Assembly: GCA_012517475.1 (NCBI GenBank)
Contig: JAAYUV010000040.1
Coordinates: 1-59,678, forward strand
Direction: 5' to 3'
DNA: 59,678 nucleotides
Origin: Peptococcaceae bacterium
GTDB taxonomy: Bacteria; Bacillota; Desulfitobacteriia; Desulfitobacteriales; Syntrophobotulaceae
Positions 1 to 8,300 of this stretch are shown one piece after another. Positions within the stretch are counted from its first letter, which is position 1. Each line of letters starts with the position of its first letter. Position numbers and translations under genes: made by a program. Below the pieces are notes generated by a model that made no database searches, was not told where the DNA came from, and saw nothing but the letters and a program-made list of their open reading frames with translations.

Positions 1-390
1 ATCCTGGAAGGACCGCCGGAAGAAACACCGGGCTGGCATGCCGGTGAAATGGAAACAGCTCAAATGATGGCACACGATATGAGCCTGGTAGACATGAGCC
101 GTGCAGTAAATGACAGAGCGCATGCTCCGGCCTGGATGGGTTCTGAGTTTTCCAAGATTGACGGAACCATCACGGTTAAGTTCCGCGGTTCCGAAAACAT
201 ATATGTTCCAATGGAACATCATGAGTACAGCGATCATGCAACCATCGGCAACCCGTTCCGCGGCACTCCGGAAAAAGGTCTTGCTTTGTTCGAGAAAGAA
301 GCCGAACATCTCGCTGCGTTTATTAACGAAGTCAAGAAATTCCCATTCAAAGTTAAAGACGAGGATCGTGCATTCCCTGAAAGAGCTTAA
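1..390 (+). CDS. Creatininase-family hydrolase, C-terminal part
   Basis: The reading frame is open from base 1 to the TAA at 388-390, so this is the last 129 codons of a gene starting outside the window. The stretch GWHAGEMETAQMM (codons 11-23) matches the D/W-HAG-x-ETS metal-site motif of the creatininase family, whose members are metal-dependent amidohydrolases or related ring-opening hydrolases. The substrate cannot be read from this fragment. The neighbouring LacI regulator and sugar-permease remnants suggest a carbohydrate role, for example an inositol or keto-sugar hydrolase rather than true creatininase; this is inference. A structured repeat begins 58 bases after the stop. Confidence 0.75.
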   Translation: MLEGPPEETPGWHAGEMETAQMMAHDMSLVDMSRAVNDRAHAPAWMGSEFSKIDGTITVKFRGSENIYVPMEHHEYSDHATIGNPFRGTPEKGLALFEKEAEHLAAFINEVKKFPFKVKDEDRAFPERA

Positions 391-447
391 TTGAATCCTT
401 CTTTTTCATTTATTTAATAAAATTCTACCTTTCCCTTTCCCTATGTA

Positions 448-683
448 GGGGCTGTTGCAAAACTCCTAAGAAGGTTTCCATAATGTATAGCCGCTCTCGG
501 CAGCGTAAAGGCCAGCTAGGCCTTTACGGCCATCCGTGGCCGACGCTCCTTGCCATCCATGGCATCGCGACACTAGGTCATCCATGACCGTTGAAACAGC
601 CGCGCTCCGCATCGCGTTACGCATGCGTAACGCGCTTGACGCTGTCTATACATTACGGAAACTAGTCGTTTTGCAACAGCCCC
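448..683. repeat. Structured repeat element, copy 1 (236 bp, hairpin string with terminal inverted repeats)
   Basis: The ends are a perfect 16-bp inverted repeat, GGGGCTGTTGCAAAAC at 448 and its complement ending at 683. Inside, a second pair (TTTCC-TAATGTATAG / CTATACATTACGGAAA) lies just within the ends. The interior is a row of hairpins: GTAAAGGCC-agcta-GGCCTTTAC (505-527), GGCC-ATCCGT-GGCC (528-541), TGCC-ATCCAT-GGCA (551-564), GGTC-ATCCAT-GACC (576-589), and a perfect 22-bp palindrome at 613-634. A related copy lies at 31031-31318. No transposase is encoded. It behaves like a miniature inverted-repeat element or a structured RNA-like repeat. Confidence 0.85.
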
Positions 684-758
684 GATATTTATTTTAAGAT
701 GTTTTTATGAGATAATGAAAAGGCATAGAATCCGTATACACAATATCCTAAAACAAAA

Positions 759-787
759 TTGACAAAAGAAAATCAGAATGGTAACAT
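759..787 (+). promoter_or_regulatory. Probable promoter of the LacI-family gene
   Basis: TTGACA at 759-764 is followed after 17 bases by TAACAT at 782-787, about 60 bases before the ATG at 850. The -10 box differs from consensus at one position. No clear LacI operator palindrome was identified next to it. Confidence 0.5.
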
Positions 788-849
788 TTTATAAATATTT
801 GAAGATAATGGAATAGAAAAAATTTTAAGTGAGGAAATAGATTAAGAAA

Positions 850-1839
850 ATGGTAACAATCAAGGATGTCGCAAAATATGCCAACGTATCCATTGCTACT
901 GTATCAAGGGCCTTAAACAAGGATGACAATAAAGTGAAACCTGAAACAAGAGAAAAGGTACTTCATGCTGTAAAAGAACTTGGTTTTTACCCCAATGCAA
1001 TTGCCAGAAGTCTTCATCATAAAAAAACTAAAATGATAGGCCTCATTATTCAGGATATTTCTAACCCTTATTATCCGAGGATTGTTCGCGGTGTGGAAGA
1101 TGCTGCTCAAAAACACGGGTATACTGTAGTTTTGGCTAATGTGTATCGTTCACGGCAAAGAACGCAAAACTATTTAAAAATTTTCAGGGAAAAGAGACTG
1201 GACGGAGTCATTATTTGCGGCGGAGGAATTGTAAAAAACGCTGAACAAGATAATTTTTTTAAGGAAAACATTATGAGCACCGTGGTTATTGGTAAACCCC
1301 TGGTTGATGATTTGCATTCCGTTCAGGTCAACAATTTCCTGGCTGCAAAGGATGCCTGCGAATACTTGATAAATTGCGGACATAAAAAAATTGTTACGAT
1401 TACGGGTCCAAAAGAATCAACTACGGCAAACGATCGCCTCGAAGGATATAAAGCTGCTTTAATGAAATATGGGATCGAGCCCAAAGAGGAATGGATCATT
1501 CAAGGTGATTTTCAATATGAAAGTGGTTATAATGCAATTGACTATTTCCCGGGAATCGGAAAAGACAAAATTACTGCCGTATTTTCTCAGAATGACGTCA
1601 TGGCTATTGGTGTAATTAAGGCACTTCGGGAAAGAGGTTTTGAAATTCCTAAAGATATTTCAGTAATAGGATTTGACGATACTTTGTTTACAGCCAGCCA
1701 CGGCTTATCTTCCGTAGCTGTTCCGGTTTATGATCTTGGAAAAACTGCAATGACGATCCTGGCTGATTTACTTGCAGGAAACGATGTTCCGCTTATAACA
1801 ACTTTACCAACAAAATTAATAATTCGGGAAACCTGTTGA
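850..1839 (+). CDS. LacI-family transcriptional regulator
   Basis: This 329-residue protein has the family layout: an N-terminal helix-turn-helix (VTIKDVAKYANVSIATVSRA, residues 2-21), a hinge helix around residues 48-58, and a periplasmic-binding-protein-like effector domain with typical DISNPYYPRI and VIGFDD strands. It should bind a palindromic operator and respond to a sugar or related ligand. The gene is full length for the family. The permease remnants immediately downstream on the same strand suggest it once controlled a YtfT/YjfF-type uptake operon. Since that transporter is now broken, its remaining targets are unclear; they might include the creatininase-family gene upstream. Confidence 0.9.
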   Translation: MVTIKDVAKYANVSIATVSRALNKDDNKVKPETREKVLHAVKELGFYPNAIARSLHHKKTKMIGLIIQDISNPYYPRIVRGVEDAAQKHGYTVVLANVYRSRQRTQNYLKIFREKRLDGVIICGGGIVKNAEQDNFFKENIMSTVVIGKPLVDDLHSVQVNNFLAAKDACEYLINCGHKKIVTITGPKESTTANDRLEGYKAALMKYGIEPKEEWIIQGDFQYESGYNAIDYFPGIGKDKITAVFSQNDVMAIGVIKALRERGFEIPKDISVIGFDDTLFTASHGLSSVAVPVYDLGKTAMTILADLLAGNDVPLITTLPTKLIIRETC

Positions 1840-1892
1840 TTATTGCTCCCGCAAGGATGAAAATAATTATAATTGTAGCCAAAAACTGCTTT

Positions 1893-2219
1893 CTTGGGCA
1901 GAAGATTACTCATAACCAATTAGCCGGTCCAATCTTTGCCTTAATTTTATTATTGCTCTTTAACCTGATTTTCACCAAAGACTTTTTCCTGATTGAAATT
2001 AAAGACGGACATCTTTACGGAAGTCTGATCTTATTTCCGACGGTAACGTTAATAAAATGACAGGCGGCCGTTTCTCATTACCGGCAAGCGTGATTGGAGC
2101 TCTGGTTATACAGACCCTGACAACTACGATTTATGCAAGCGGGGTTCCACCGAAAGTAATTATGCTTGTTAAAGCAATTGTTGTAATCGCCATCATGATT
2201 ATGCAATCCGAAGGCTTTA
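1893..2219 (+). pseudogene. ytfT: YtfT-like sugar ABC permease remnant
   Basis: Two pieces of one permease are fused after an internal deletion. The first (about 1893-2034) reads a membrane segment and then FFLIEIKDGHLYGSLI, as near the N-terminus of YtfT-type permeases. The second, in another frame (about 2039-2210), reads NVNKMTGGRFSLPASVIGAL and a final membrane segment, as near their C-terminus. Roughly the central two thirds is missing. In the galactofuranose transporter family this subunit pairs with YjfF, whose remnant follows directly. No functional product is expected. Confidence 0.8.
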
Positions 2220-2708
2220 AAAAGTGTTTCGATCAGTGCAGTGATTGCCCTTGTCGTACTGGGTGTATTTATATATATTGCTCACTATACAAAATTTGGC
2301 CGGGCAGTGTACGCCATTGGCGGGAATGAACAATCCGCCAGAATGATGGGATTATCTGTTAAGAATACGATTGTAAAAGTGTATATGCTCAGCGGATTAA
2401 CTTCTGCTATTTCAGGAATTATCTTTGGTTTCTATATGCTTTCAGGGTACGGGCTTCATGCATTGGGCCTGGAATTGGACGCTATCGCGGGTGTGGTAAT
2501 TGGTGGAACGCTCATGACAGGCGGAGTTGGATTTGTCGTAGGTACAATGTTTGGCGTTCTCATCGAAGGAATCATGCAGACTTTGATTATGTTCCAGGGG
2601 ACCCTGAATTCATGGTGGACAAAAATTGCAATTGCCGCTTTGCTGTTAATATTTATTGTTGTACAGAGAGTGATTGTTCTAAGAAGAGAAAGTAATAAGA
2701 CAGCCTAA
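2220..2708 (+). pseudogene. yjfF: YjfF-like sugar ABC permease, N-terminally truncated
   Basis: The frame is open from the junction with the YtfT remnant to the TAA at 2706-2708. The C-terminal half is intact, with HYTKFGRAVYAIGGNEQSA, a motif of RbsC/YjfF-type permeases, followed by YGLHALGLELDAIAGVVIGG. The first half of the protein is absent and nothing resembling its own start region is seen. The join to the ytfT remnant at about 2215-2225 suggests one large deletion spanning the ytfT 3' end and the yjfF 5' end. The nucleotide- and substrate-binding subunits are not in the window. Confidence 0.8.
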
Positions 2709-2838
2709 AAATACCTGCTGTTTTTTCAATACTTCTTCGAAGTATAAAACCGCGGCAATGAAGAATTCTATAGGTAATAAAAAAACACGCCTTAAGATTG
2801 TTTTTAATTGAAGAATAATTATTTGATTAAAAAAATGT

Positions 2839-2868
2839 TTGACACATTTAATGGTTTTGCGATATAAT
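2839..2868 (+). promoter_or_regulatory. Promoter of tRNA-Gln
   Basis: TTGACA at 2839-2844 and TATAAT at 2863-2868 are both consensus, separated by 18 bases. The tRNA begins 13 bases after the -10 box. Confidence 0.8.
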
Positions 2869-2880
2869 ACAGTTTGCTGC

Positions 2881-2954
2881 TGGGGTATCGCCAAGCGGTA
2901 AGGCATCGGACTCTGACTCCGACACCGGTGGTTCGAATCCATCTACCCCAGCCA
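2881..2954 (+). tRNA. tRNA-Gln (anticodon CTG)
   Basis: The acceptor arms TGGGGTA and TACCCCA pair, the T-arm carries GGTTCGAATCC, and the anticodon loop CTCTGAC is closed by CGGA/TCCG, giving anticodon CTG, which reads CAG. The 3' CCA is encoded. Length is 74 nt. It has its own consensus promoter and lies about 120 bases upstream of tRNA-Leu, which has a separate promoter. Confidence 0.95.
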
Positions 2955-3017
2955 ATATATTTATTTATTTCCGTTTATTTAAGAATAAGCGGATTTTTTG
3001 TGAATTGCTAAAAAATC

Positions 3018-3046
3018 TTGTAATCTAACTTGAGTTAGGATATAAT
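3018..3046 (+). promoter_or_regulatory. Promoter of tRNA-Leu
   Basis: TTGTAA at 3018-3023 and TATAAT at 3041-3046 are 17 bases apart. The spacer contains the inverted repeat CTAACTTGAGTTAG. The tRNA starts 30 bases after the -10 box. Confidence 0.65.
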
Positions 3047-3075
3047 TTAAAATGCTTTTTTATAAAAAAAATTAT

Positions 3076-3160
3076 GCGGAAGTGGCGGAACTGGCAGACG
3101 CACTGGATTTAGGTTCCAGCGGGTAACTCCGTGGGGGTTCAAGTCCCTTCTTCCGCACCA
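3076..3160 (+). tRNA. tRNA-Leu (anticodon TAG)
   Basis: The 85-nt sequence has acceptor arms GCGGAAG/CTTCCGC, a long variable arm, a T-loop GGTTCAAGTCC and encoded CCA. The anticodon stem CTGGA/TCCAG closes the loop TTTAGGT, so the anticodon is TAG, reading CTA and, by wobble, other CTN codons. Its last 21 bases plus three more are repeated at 3287-3310, showing that the gene has served as an integration or recombination site. Confidence 0.95.
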
Positions 3161-3171
3161 AAAGTAAAGTT

Positions 3172-3200
3172 AAGCTTTATCGAGAGATAAAGCTTTTATT
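3172..3200 (+). terminator. tRNA-Leu terminator hairpin
   Basis: A perfect 10-bp stem AAGCTTTATC/GATAAAGCTT with a GAGA loop lies 11 bases after the tRNA and is followed by TTATTG. The T-run is short, so the terminator is plausible but not ideal. Confidence 0.6.
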
Positions 3201-3204
3201 GTCT

Positions 3205-3310
3205 AAGGGACTTGAACGGGCGGAAAAGGAAATGCGACCTATGGGAGCATTTACCCGCTCCGGCTGATAGCCGCGAAGCGGCGGAGCAAGTCCCTTCTTC
3301 CGCACCAAAA
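3205..3310. repeat. tRNA-Leu 3'-end duplication flanking a small structured insert
   Basis: The 24 bases from 3140 to 3163, covering the T-arm 3' side, acceptor and CCA of tRNA-Leu, recur exactly at 3287-3310. Between them, 3205-3217 (AAGGGACTTGAAC) is an inverted copy of tRNA bases 3137-3149. The remaining insert folds further: AATGC/GCATT, GCTCC(G)/(C)GGAGC and an inner CCGC-GAA-GCGG. The direct repeat looks like attL/attR left by an element that entered the tRNA 3' end, but the spacing of 147 bases is far too short for an intact island, so most of the element must be gone or this is a mini-element. Confidence 0.75.
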
Positions 3311-3318
3311 TTTGTCTG

Positions 3319-3343
3319 AAAACCCGCTATTCATGCGGGTTTT
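3319..3343 (+). terminator. Rho-independent-type hairpin
   Basis: The stem AAAACCCGC/GCGGGTTTT with a 7-base loop lies just after the duplicated tRNA-Leu end. A terminal T-run is formed by the stem itself. It may be the original tRNA-Leu terminator carried with the duplicated copy. Confidence 0.5.
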
Positions 3344-3414
3344 AGAGTTTCTTCAGGAAGTTTTTTGCGCTGTTTCACCGCAAAAAAATCTAAAAATAAA
3401 TTAAAAAAGGGCAT

Positions 3415-3917
3415 TTAAGCCCTCATGGCTGCCACTAACTTCTTTGTTCCAACCATATTGATCGCTCGCTTCAAATTATACACAAGAAAACTAAGCCCCA
3501 GCTCGCCTGTGGCTTTTTGACGGTACAGGATGTGCCTAAGTTCAAATTCGCCATGGATGGCATCAGAATTTGAACTTCCTTTTTTATAACAGATAATGAG
3601 CCCCATGGTGCCATTTAACCGTGCCAAAAGGATGTTCCGACAGACATAATCGCAGTTTCTGTGTTGGGATATCATCTCGAATATGCAAAATCACTTTCTT
3701 CTTAGCCCAGCGCTTAAGTATTTTAAAAGCATTGTAGGGAATTTCCGAAGCCAGATAGACCTGTAATGGTTGATTCGCTATGCCATACATAAAATATGGG
3801 CAGGATGCCCGCTTTAAGACAGCGCTCAATATCTTCGGGCTTGGTCGATGCACGATCCTCCTCTGTGATAATGGCTTCTTCATAATCCTCTTTTGTATAC
3901 TGAAATAAATTAACCAT
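3415..3917 (-). pseudogene. DDE transposase remnant (IS1182-like)
   Basis: Three frames must be joined to read a transposase. From the right come a segment EEDRASTKPEDIERCLKAG (to about 3800), then NQPLQVYLASEIPYNAF, and after a deletion SEHPFGTVKWHHGAHYLL, ending with a C-terminus containing TGELGLSFLVYNLKRAINMV (3415-3500). SEHPFGTVK and YNLKRAINM resemble the C-terminal part of IS1182-type transposases. The N-terminal half with the first catalytic aspartates is missing. A palindromic insert at 3522-3575 sits in frame within it. Its right end overlaps the stop of the DUF4411 frame, so insertion may have altered that gene's 3' end. It is non-functional. Confidence 0.7.
3522..3575 (-). repeat. 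Palindromic insert in the transposase remnant
   Basis: Read on the minus strand, it is a 36-base hairpin with outer arms GTTCAAATTC/GAATTTGAAC (3540-3575) and an inner GCC-ATCCAT-GGC, followed by GGCAC-ATCCT-GTACC (3522-3536). The residues it encodes interrupt the expected run between HYLLC and KATGELGLSFL without breaking that local frame. The second hairpin nearly matches GGCAC-ATCCT-GTGCC in the repeat at 31176-31190. Confidence 0.65.
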
Positions 3918-4478
3918 CAGTCTTCTTCGATCAAGCTCCGAAAAACTTGAACATTATTAAGCTCCGGGATGCCTTGTGATCGGTTTTTCAACATCTGGAA
4001 AAAGCCGTCTCTATTTATGTAAGGCACATCAAACTTAACACAAATACATGGTATTTTCTCTGAATTCGGTTTTGAGTTGCTTTCATTAGTTACCAAAATG
4101 CCACCAACACATTTGGCTTTTGCCACTAAAAATGCGTCAGCTTCAGGAGTTCCTTCCCGGAGGCTACGCTCCTTTACCCCTTCACGAAATTTCTTGCTTT
4201 TATATATTTTCTATTACTAAGGTGCATTCGGCGTTACTAGGATTTTGAAAGGCATATTTATGATCTTTTAACCAATTTCCTTCCTTCTGACGCTTGTCCT
4301 TTGGATTTTCAGCTCCCCATAAAGCATCCAGCTCACGGTACACTTCGTCAACCGATATAATAGAACCCTCTTTCATTCCTTCCGACCATGGGAGATAAAT
4401 ATCATCTTCAAAAACTGATAAGCTTAGGTTTTTAAGCGAAATAGAAAATATGTTAGCATCCACTACAAAAATATTCAT
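3917..4478 (-). pseudogene. DUF4411 (PIN-like) protein, frameshifted
   Basis: Two adjacent frames together make one DUF4411-type protein. The N-terminal part starts at 4478 with MNIFVVDANIFSISLKNL, where VDANIF carries the first acidic residue expected of PIN-like nucleases. It stops at 4200 inside an A/T-rich run. One base away, the other frame continues as KFREGVKERSLREG, then EADAFLVAKAKCVGGILVTN with a conserved AD acidic site. A single-base indel around 4195-4205 explains the break. The start overlaps the stop of the ImmA-like gene by an ATGA-type junction. Members usually sit beside ImmA/XRE genes and are thought to be toxin-like RNases; activity here is doubtful unless the shift is a sequencing error. 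Confidence 0.75.
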
Positions 4479-5308
4479 ACTTCACCCCATCCTTTACGGG
4501 ATGCTAATCCTTGTAAACTCGATATTTTCATGTTCATATAATCAGCCAATTGAAGTAAGCTTATTTTTTTCGAATAGTATTTTGAGAAAGCAAGTTCCAT
4601 ATAATGCTGACCCTTATAACTTGCTTGAGTATTATAGCAGTCTCCACGAGAGTCTTTTTTCTTCTGCTTTTCTATTTCGGTGTAACGAAAATACTCCTGA
4701 TTTATTTCATCCCTTTTAGAATTGTAGTAATCATCAGAAATCCAATTTCGATCTAAACATTTTCGCCAAATGACCTCCATGCTCACCCCATAGAGATTAG
4801 ATAAGTCTTGAACAAAATTATCAGTAAGCTTCTTTCCAGAAGCAACCTTCGTGAAATCGTCATCAGGCACTAAGAAAGCACCGGCAAAACTGTTACAAAG
4901 CCTTTCTTTCGAAGAATCAAAATTATGCGAGAGAAATATACCGCGGTCATCCAGCAAGTCAACACCACTTGTCTTAATTATCAGATGATATATTTCGTGA
5001 AACAGCGTGAAAATTTGTCTGGAAAACGCAAGTGAATTATTGATACAAATGACAGGGAATTCTTCGTCATATATGCAAAAACCCGATACAGAATTATCCT
5101 TAAATGCATTTTTAAACACATAGACACCGATTGAATAGAATCGGTCTCTCCAATATTCGAATGCGTCTTCCTTCTTCTGAATTTTCTTTTGCTCTGTTAA
5201 TGGTGCCTGTAAAAAGCTTCGGAGTTGTTGTGCTGTACTTTCTCTTGCCCAAACAAGCAACTGAGGATTTATAGCAGTTATTTTTTCAGCCACTTTTAGC
5301 GCCTCCAT
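4475..5308 (-). CDS. ImmA/IrrE-type metallopeptidase lacking its usual N-terminal HTH
   Basis: The 277-residue product has the zinc-protease motif HEIYH (in IFTLFHEIYHLI, near residue 105) and a downstream KERLCNSFAGAFLVP segment with the third ligand region, typical of ImmA/IrrE proteins. Relatives with the N-terminus KVAEKITAINPQLLVWARE usually continue into a Cro/CI-type helix-turn-helix of about 60 residues before the peptidase. Here the text passes straight from WARES to a short linker, consistent with an in-frame deletion of that domain. It lies 18 bases after res and overlaps the DUF4411 start. The family cleaves repressors or antitoxins; the target here is unknown. Confidence 0.8.
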   Translation of the reverse strand: MEALKVAEKITAINPQLLVWARESTAQQLRSFLQAPLTEQKKIQKKEDAFEYWRDRFYSIGVYVFKNAFKDNSVSGFCIYDEEFPVICINNSLAFSRQIFTLFHEIYHLIIKTSGVDLLDDRGIFLSHNFDSSKERLCNSFAGAFLVPDDDFTKVASGKKLTDNFVQDLSNLYGVSMEVIWRKCLDRNWISDDYYNSKRDEINQEYFRYTEIEKQKKKDSRGDCYNTQASYKGQHYMELAFSKYYSKKISLLQLADYMNMKISSLQGLASRKGWGEV

Positions 5309-5326
5309 TGCCTAATTAAAGTTATG

Positions 5327-8300
5327 CTACTTCATTACCTTATCCAATAACGCCGCATAACTGTCAACCACGTCATATACAACAGAATCCGTACTGATAG
5401 CCTTAAAATGTTCGCGGGCGCAGTGGATTTTTGCTTCCTCGACCATACGCAGCTGCATTGTGGACATGGAGCCTTTCGTCTCGGCAACAAAGTAGATATG
5501 CTTCACTTTGCCCTCGTGAAAAGCTATCGCCCAGTCGGGGTTATATTTTCCTACAGGTGTGCTAATGAAAAAGCCATTCGGCAGCTTTACATAGACCGCC
5601 ACTTCATTGCTGGTATCAACGCTTTCCGCAAAGACTCTCTCATTTGAGGAATCATAAAGGATATGGTCATATAGATGCTTCTTCGCGGCCATTGCGTTCA
5701 CGCCAAGCTGTCCCTTTAATGATGGCTCGGTAAAAATGGTGGTGTCATAAACAGCATCCAGCTTATTATAAGTGATGTGCTGAATGATGGTCGTTGCTTT
5801 TTGCTCGTTAATGATCTGAGCTGCCTTGATAATGAATTCCTCCGGATTGTTCGCAAACTGACCAAAGACAGTCTGTTCTATTCCACGTAGGATGCTTACA
5901 ACAGCTTTTCTGGTAAGCCCTGTTTCGGTGACTACTTTACCGACGAGGTCATATTTTACCGCAGCAGTGGAGGAAATTTCAGCTTTATAAACCTCGTTTT
6001 CCTCCTTCACGAAGGCTGACCCCTGTTGCAGTTGTTCGCGTGATTGAATATCGGTCATCGACCCGGTTTCTACCTTAAAAAATATTTTAGATACACGCAG
6101 TTCCCGGTTCAGTGCCGATATTGCTTTCTGAATCAATTCATCCTGGTCGAATTCCACCACATATACAGACTTGGCGTTTATATTAGCCCATAACTTCTGG
6201 AATTCCGGCAAGCCCAGTTTGGATTTGTCAATCTTCAATTCAACATTGTTTTTTCGTGCGTTCTCAGGCTGCATGGCCCGGCTGTCGTAAATAGAATCGA
6301 GTATCGCTATAACGGACTCTTTGCAATCCGCAGCTTCTTCGGCGATTTCAAGACTGCCGTTTTTCTTATCCTCATAATATTTGTCTGTAAGGATACCTTT
6401 CTTTACATATCCGCTGGTGATAAGTCCCTCGTAAATACTCTGGGCAAGGTCGATATCAACGACCTGTTCAGCGCCACTGGCATCTTTAATAACTTTGTTC
6501 TTAAAGAGATCTATGGTTACCATGCGAGGCCTGTCAGCTACCGCCTCGGCAAGCTCGGTTTGAAGCCCCTTGGCAAAGCTGTCATAGCTTTCGTTGGCAA
6601 CAACGGTAAGAACATTCACGTTGTGGACATCCTCTCCCAGCAGGTTCGTATCCATACGTTCTCCGTTTTGATTTACGGAGAGACGTAAGCCCCGCCCGAC
6701 TTCCTGACGTTTGCGGACATCGCTGCCACTCTGCTTGAGGGTGCATATCTGAAACACATTTGGATTGTCCCAGCCCTCGCGTAAAGCAGAGTGAGAGAAA
6801 ATAAATCTCACCGGCTCCCGGCGATCCAGCAATCGCTCTTTATTTTTCATAATCAGGTCATAAGCGTCTGCATCGTCGGAGGTGCGTTCCTGCCTGTCGC
6901 CCAGCTTGCTGTCTATCATACGATGGCTCTTTTTGTCTATAGAAAAATATCCTGCATGGGTTTCCTCAGCGGTTATACCGTCAAGATATTTAAAATACTC
7001 ATCGCCATCACCAATTTCAAGCTGAAGGTTACTGATCACTTGTTTGTATTCTTCCTCGAACATATCGGCATACAGACCATTAAAGGCAAGACCTGCAGCG
7101 TCGTACTGCTTGTATTTTGCCACCTCATCAATGAAGAAAAGCGACAATACCTTGATGCCTTTATAGAACAACTGCCGTTCCCGTTCGATGTGAGAGAGGA
7201 TGGTCTCGCGGATTTGTATGCGCCTGAGCTGCTCCTCGCTGACCGCCCCGATAACATCACCGGCAAAGAGCTTGATGCCGTTTGTAAACTCGATGGAGCT
7301 GTCTCTTCCGTCAATCCGCAACACGGTGTATCCGTTTTTGTATTCTGCAAGCTCACCGGAATTGGGAAACAGATTATACCCCTCGCCGACGGTACGCCGG
7401 GTCTTGCGGACACCGCTTGAACCTTTTACATCAAACTCAATGGTTGCAGTAGGGTTGCCCCTGGAGAGGTTGATGCTTTCCAGATATACATACCCCTCTG
7501 TCGCTGTGCTGCCGGTGACGGATATTCCTTTGACGGCAATCTTTTTGACCAGCTTCTTGTTGTAGGCTTCCATGGCATCCAGACGGTAGATCATATTGTA
7601 AACGCTGTCTTTCTTATGCGTCGCAGAGTAGCGTAGGGTGACCAGCGGATTGAATTCCTTTAAGCGCTCTTTTGTAGCTGCACCTTCCACAGACTGAGGC
7701 TCGTCAATAATCAAGATGGGGTTCGTTTTCGCAAGAATATCTATAGGCTTGCGGCTTCTGAACTCGTCCAGCTTCATATAAATACGGCGGGCATCCTTGC
7801 CGCGGGCATTAAAGGCCTGAGAATTAATAATCATCACATTGATGGCGCTGTCGGAGGCAAAGCGGTCTATCTCAGTCAGCTGTGCGGAATTGTAGATGAA
7901 ATACCGGATTTTCTTTCCGTATTCCTCAGCAAAATGCTCTTCTGTAATCTGAAATGACTTATATACGCCCTCGCGTATGGCGACGCTAGGCACAACGATA
8001 ATAAACTTGCTCCAGCCGTATCGCTTGTTTAACTCGTACATGGTTTTGATATATGTATAGGTTTTGCCGACACCGGTTTCCATTTCCACTGTTAGATTAT
8101 ACCGCCCCTCCAAGTGCTTGGACGGCTCAATCTGATTACTGCGCTGGATTTTATTTATGTTTTCAAGGATAACTCCGTCGTTTAATTCGGGTACGAGCTT
8201 GGAATTGCCAAAGCCGGTGAAGCGTTCCGCTTCATCAATGGTCATCTGTTCATTTTTTACATATCCCTTGTCCATCATATAGCTGGGCGTGAGGTAGGGC

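Noticed and set aside
448-683. CRISPR array
   Set aside because: The hairpins differ in sequence and spacing and there are no identical repeats with unique spacers; no cas gene is in the window.
3205-3310. Second tRNA-Leu gene
   Set aside because: Only the 3' 21 bases of the tRNA are repeated; no anticodon or D arm precedes them.
6791-7565. Plus-strand frames within res
   Set aside because: They are antisense shadows of a well-supported gene, without ribosome-binding sites or recognisable domains.
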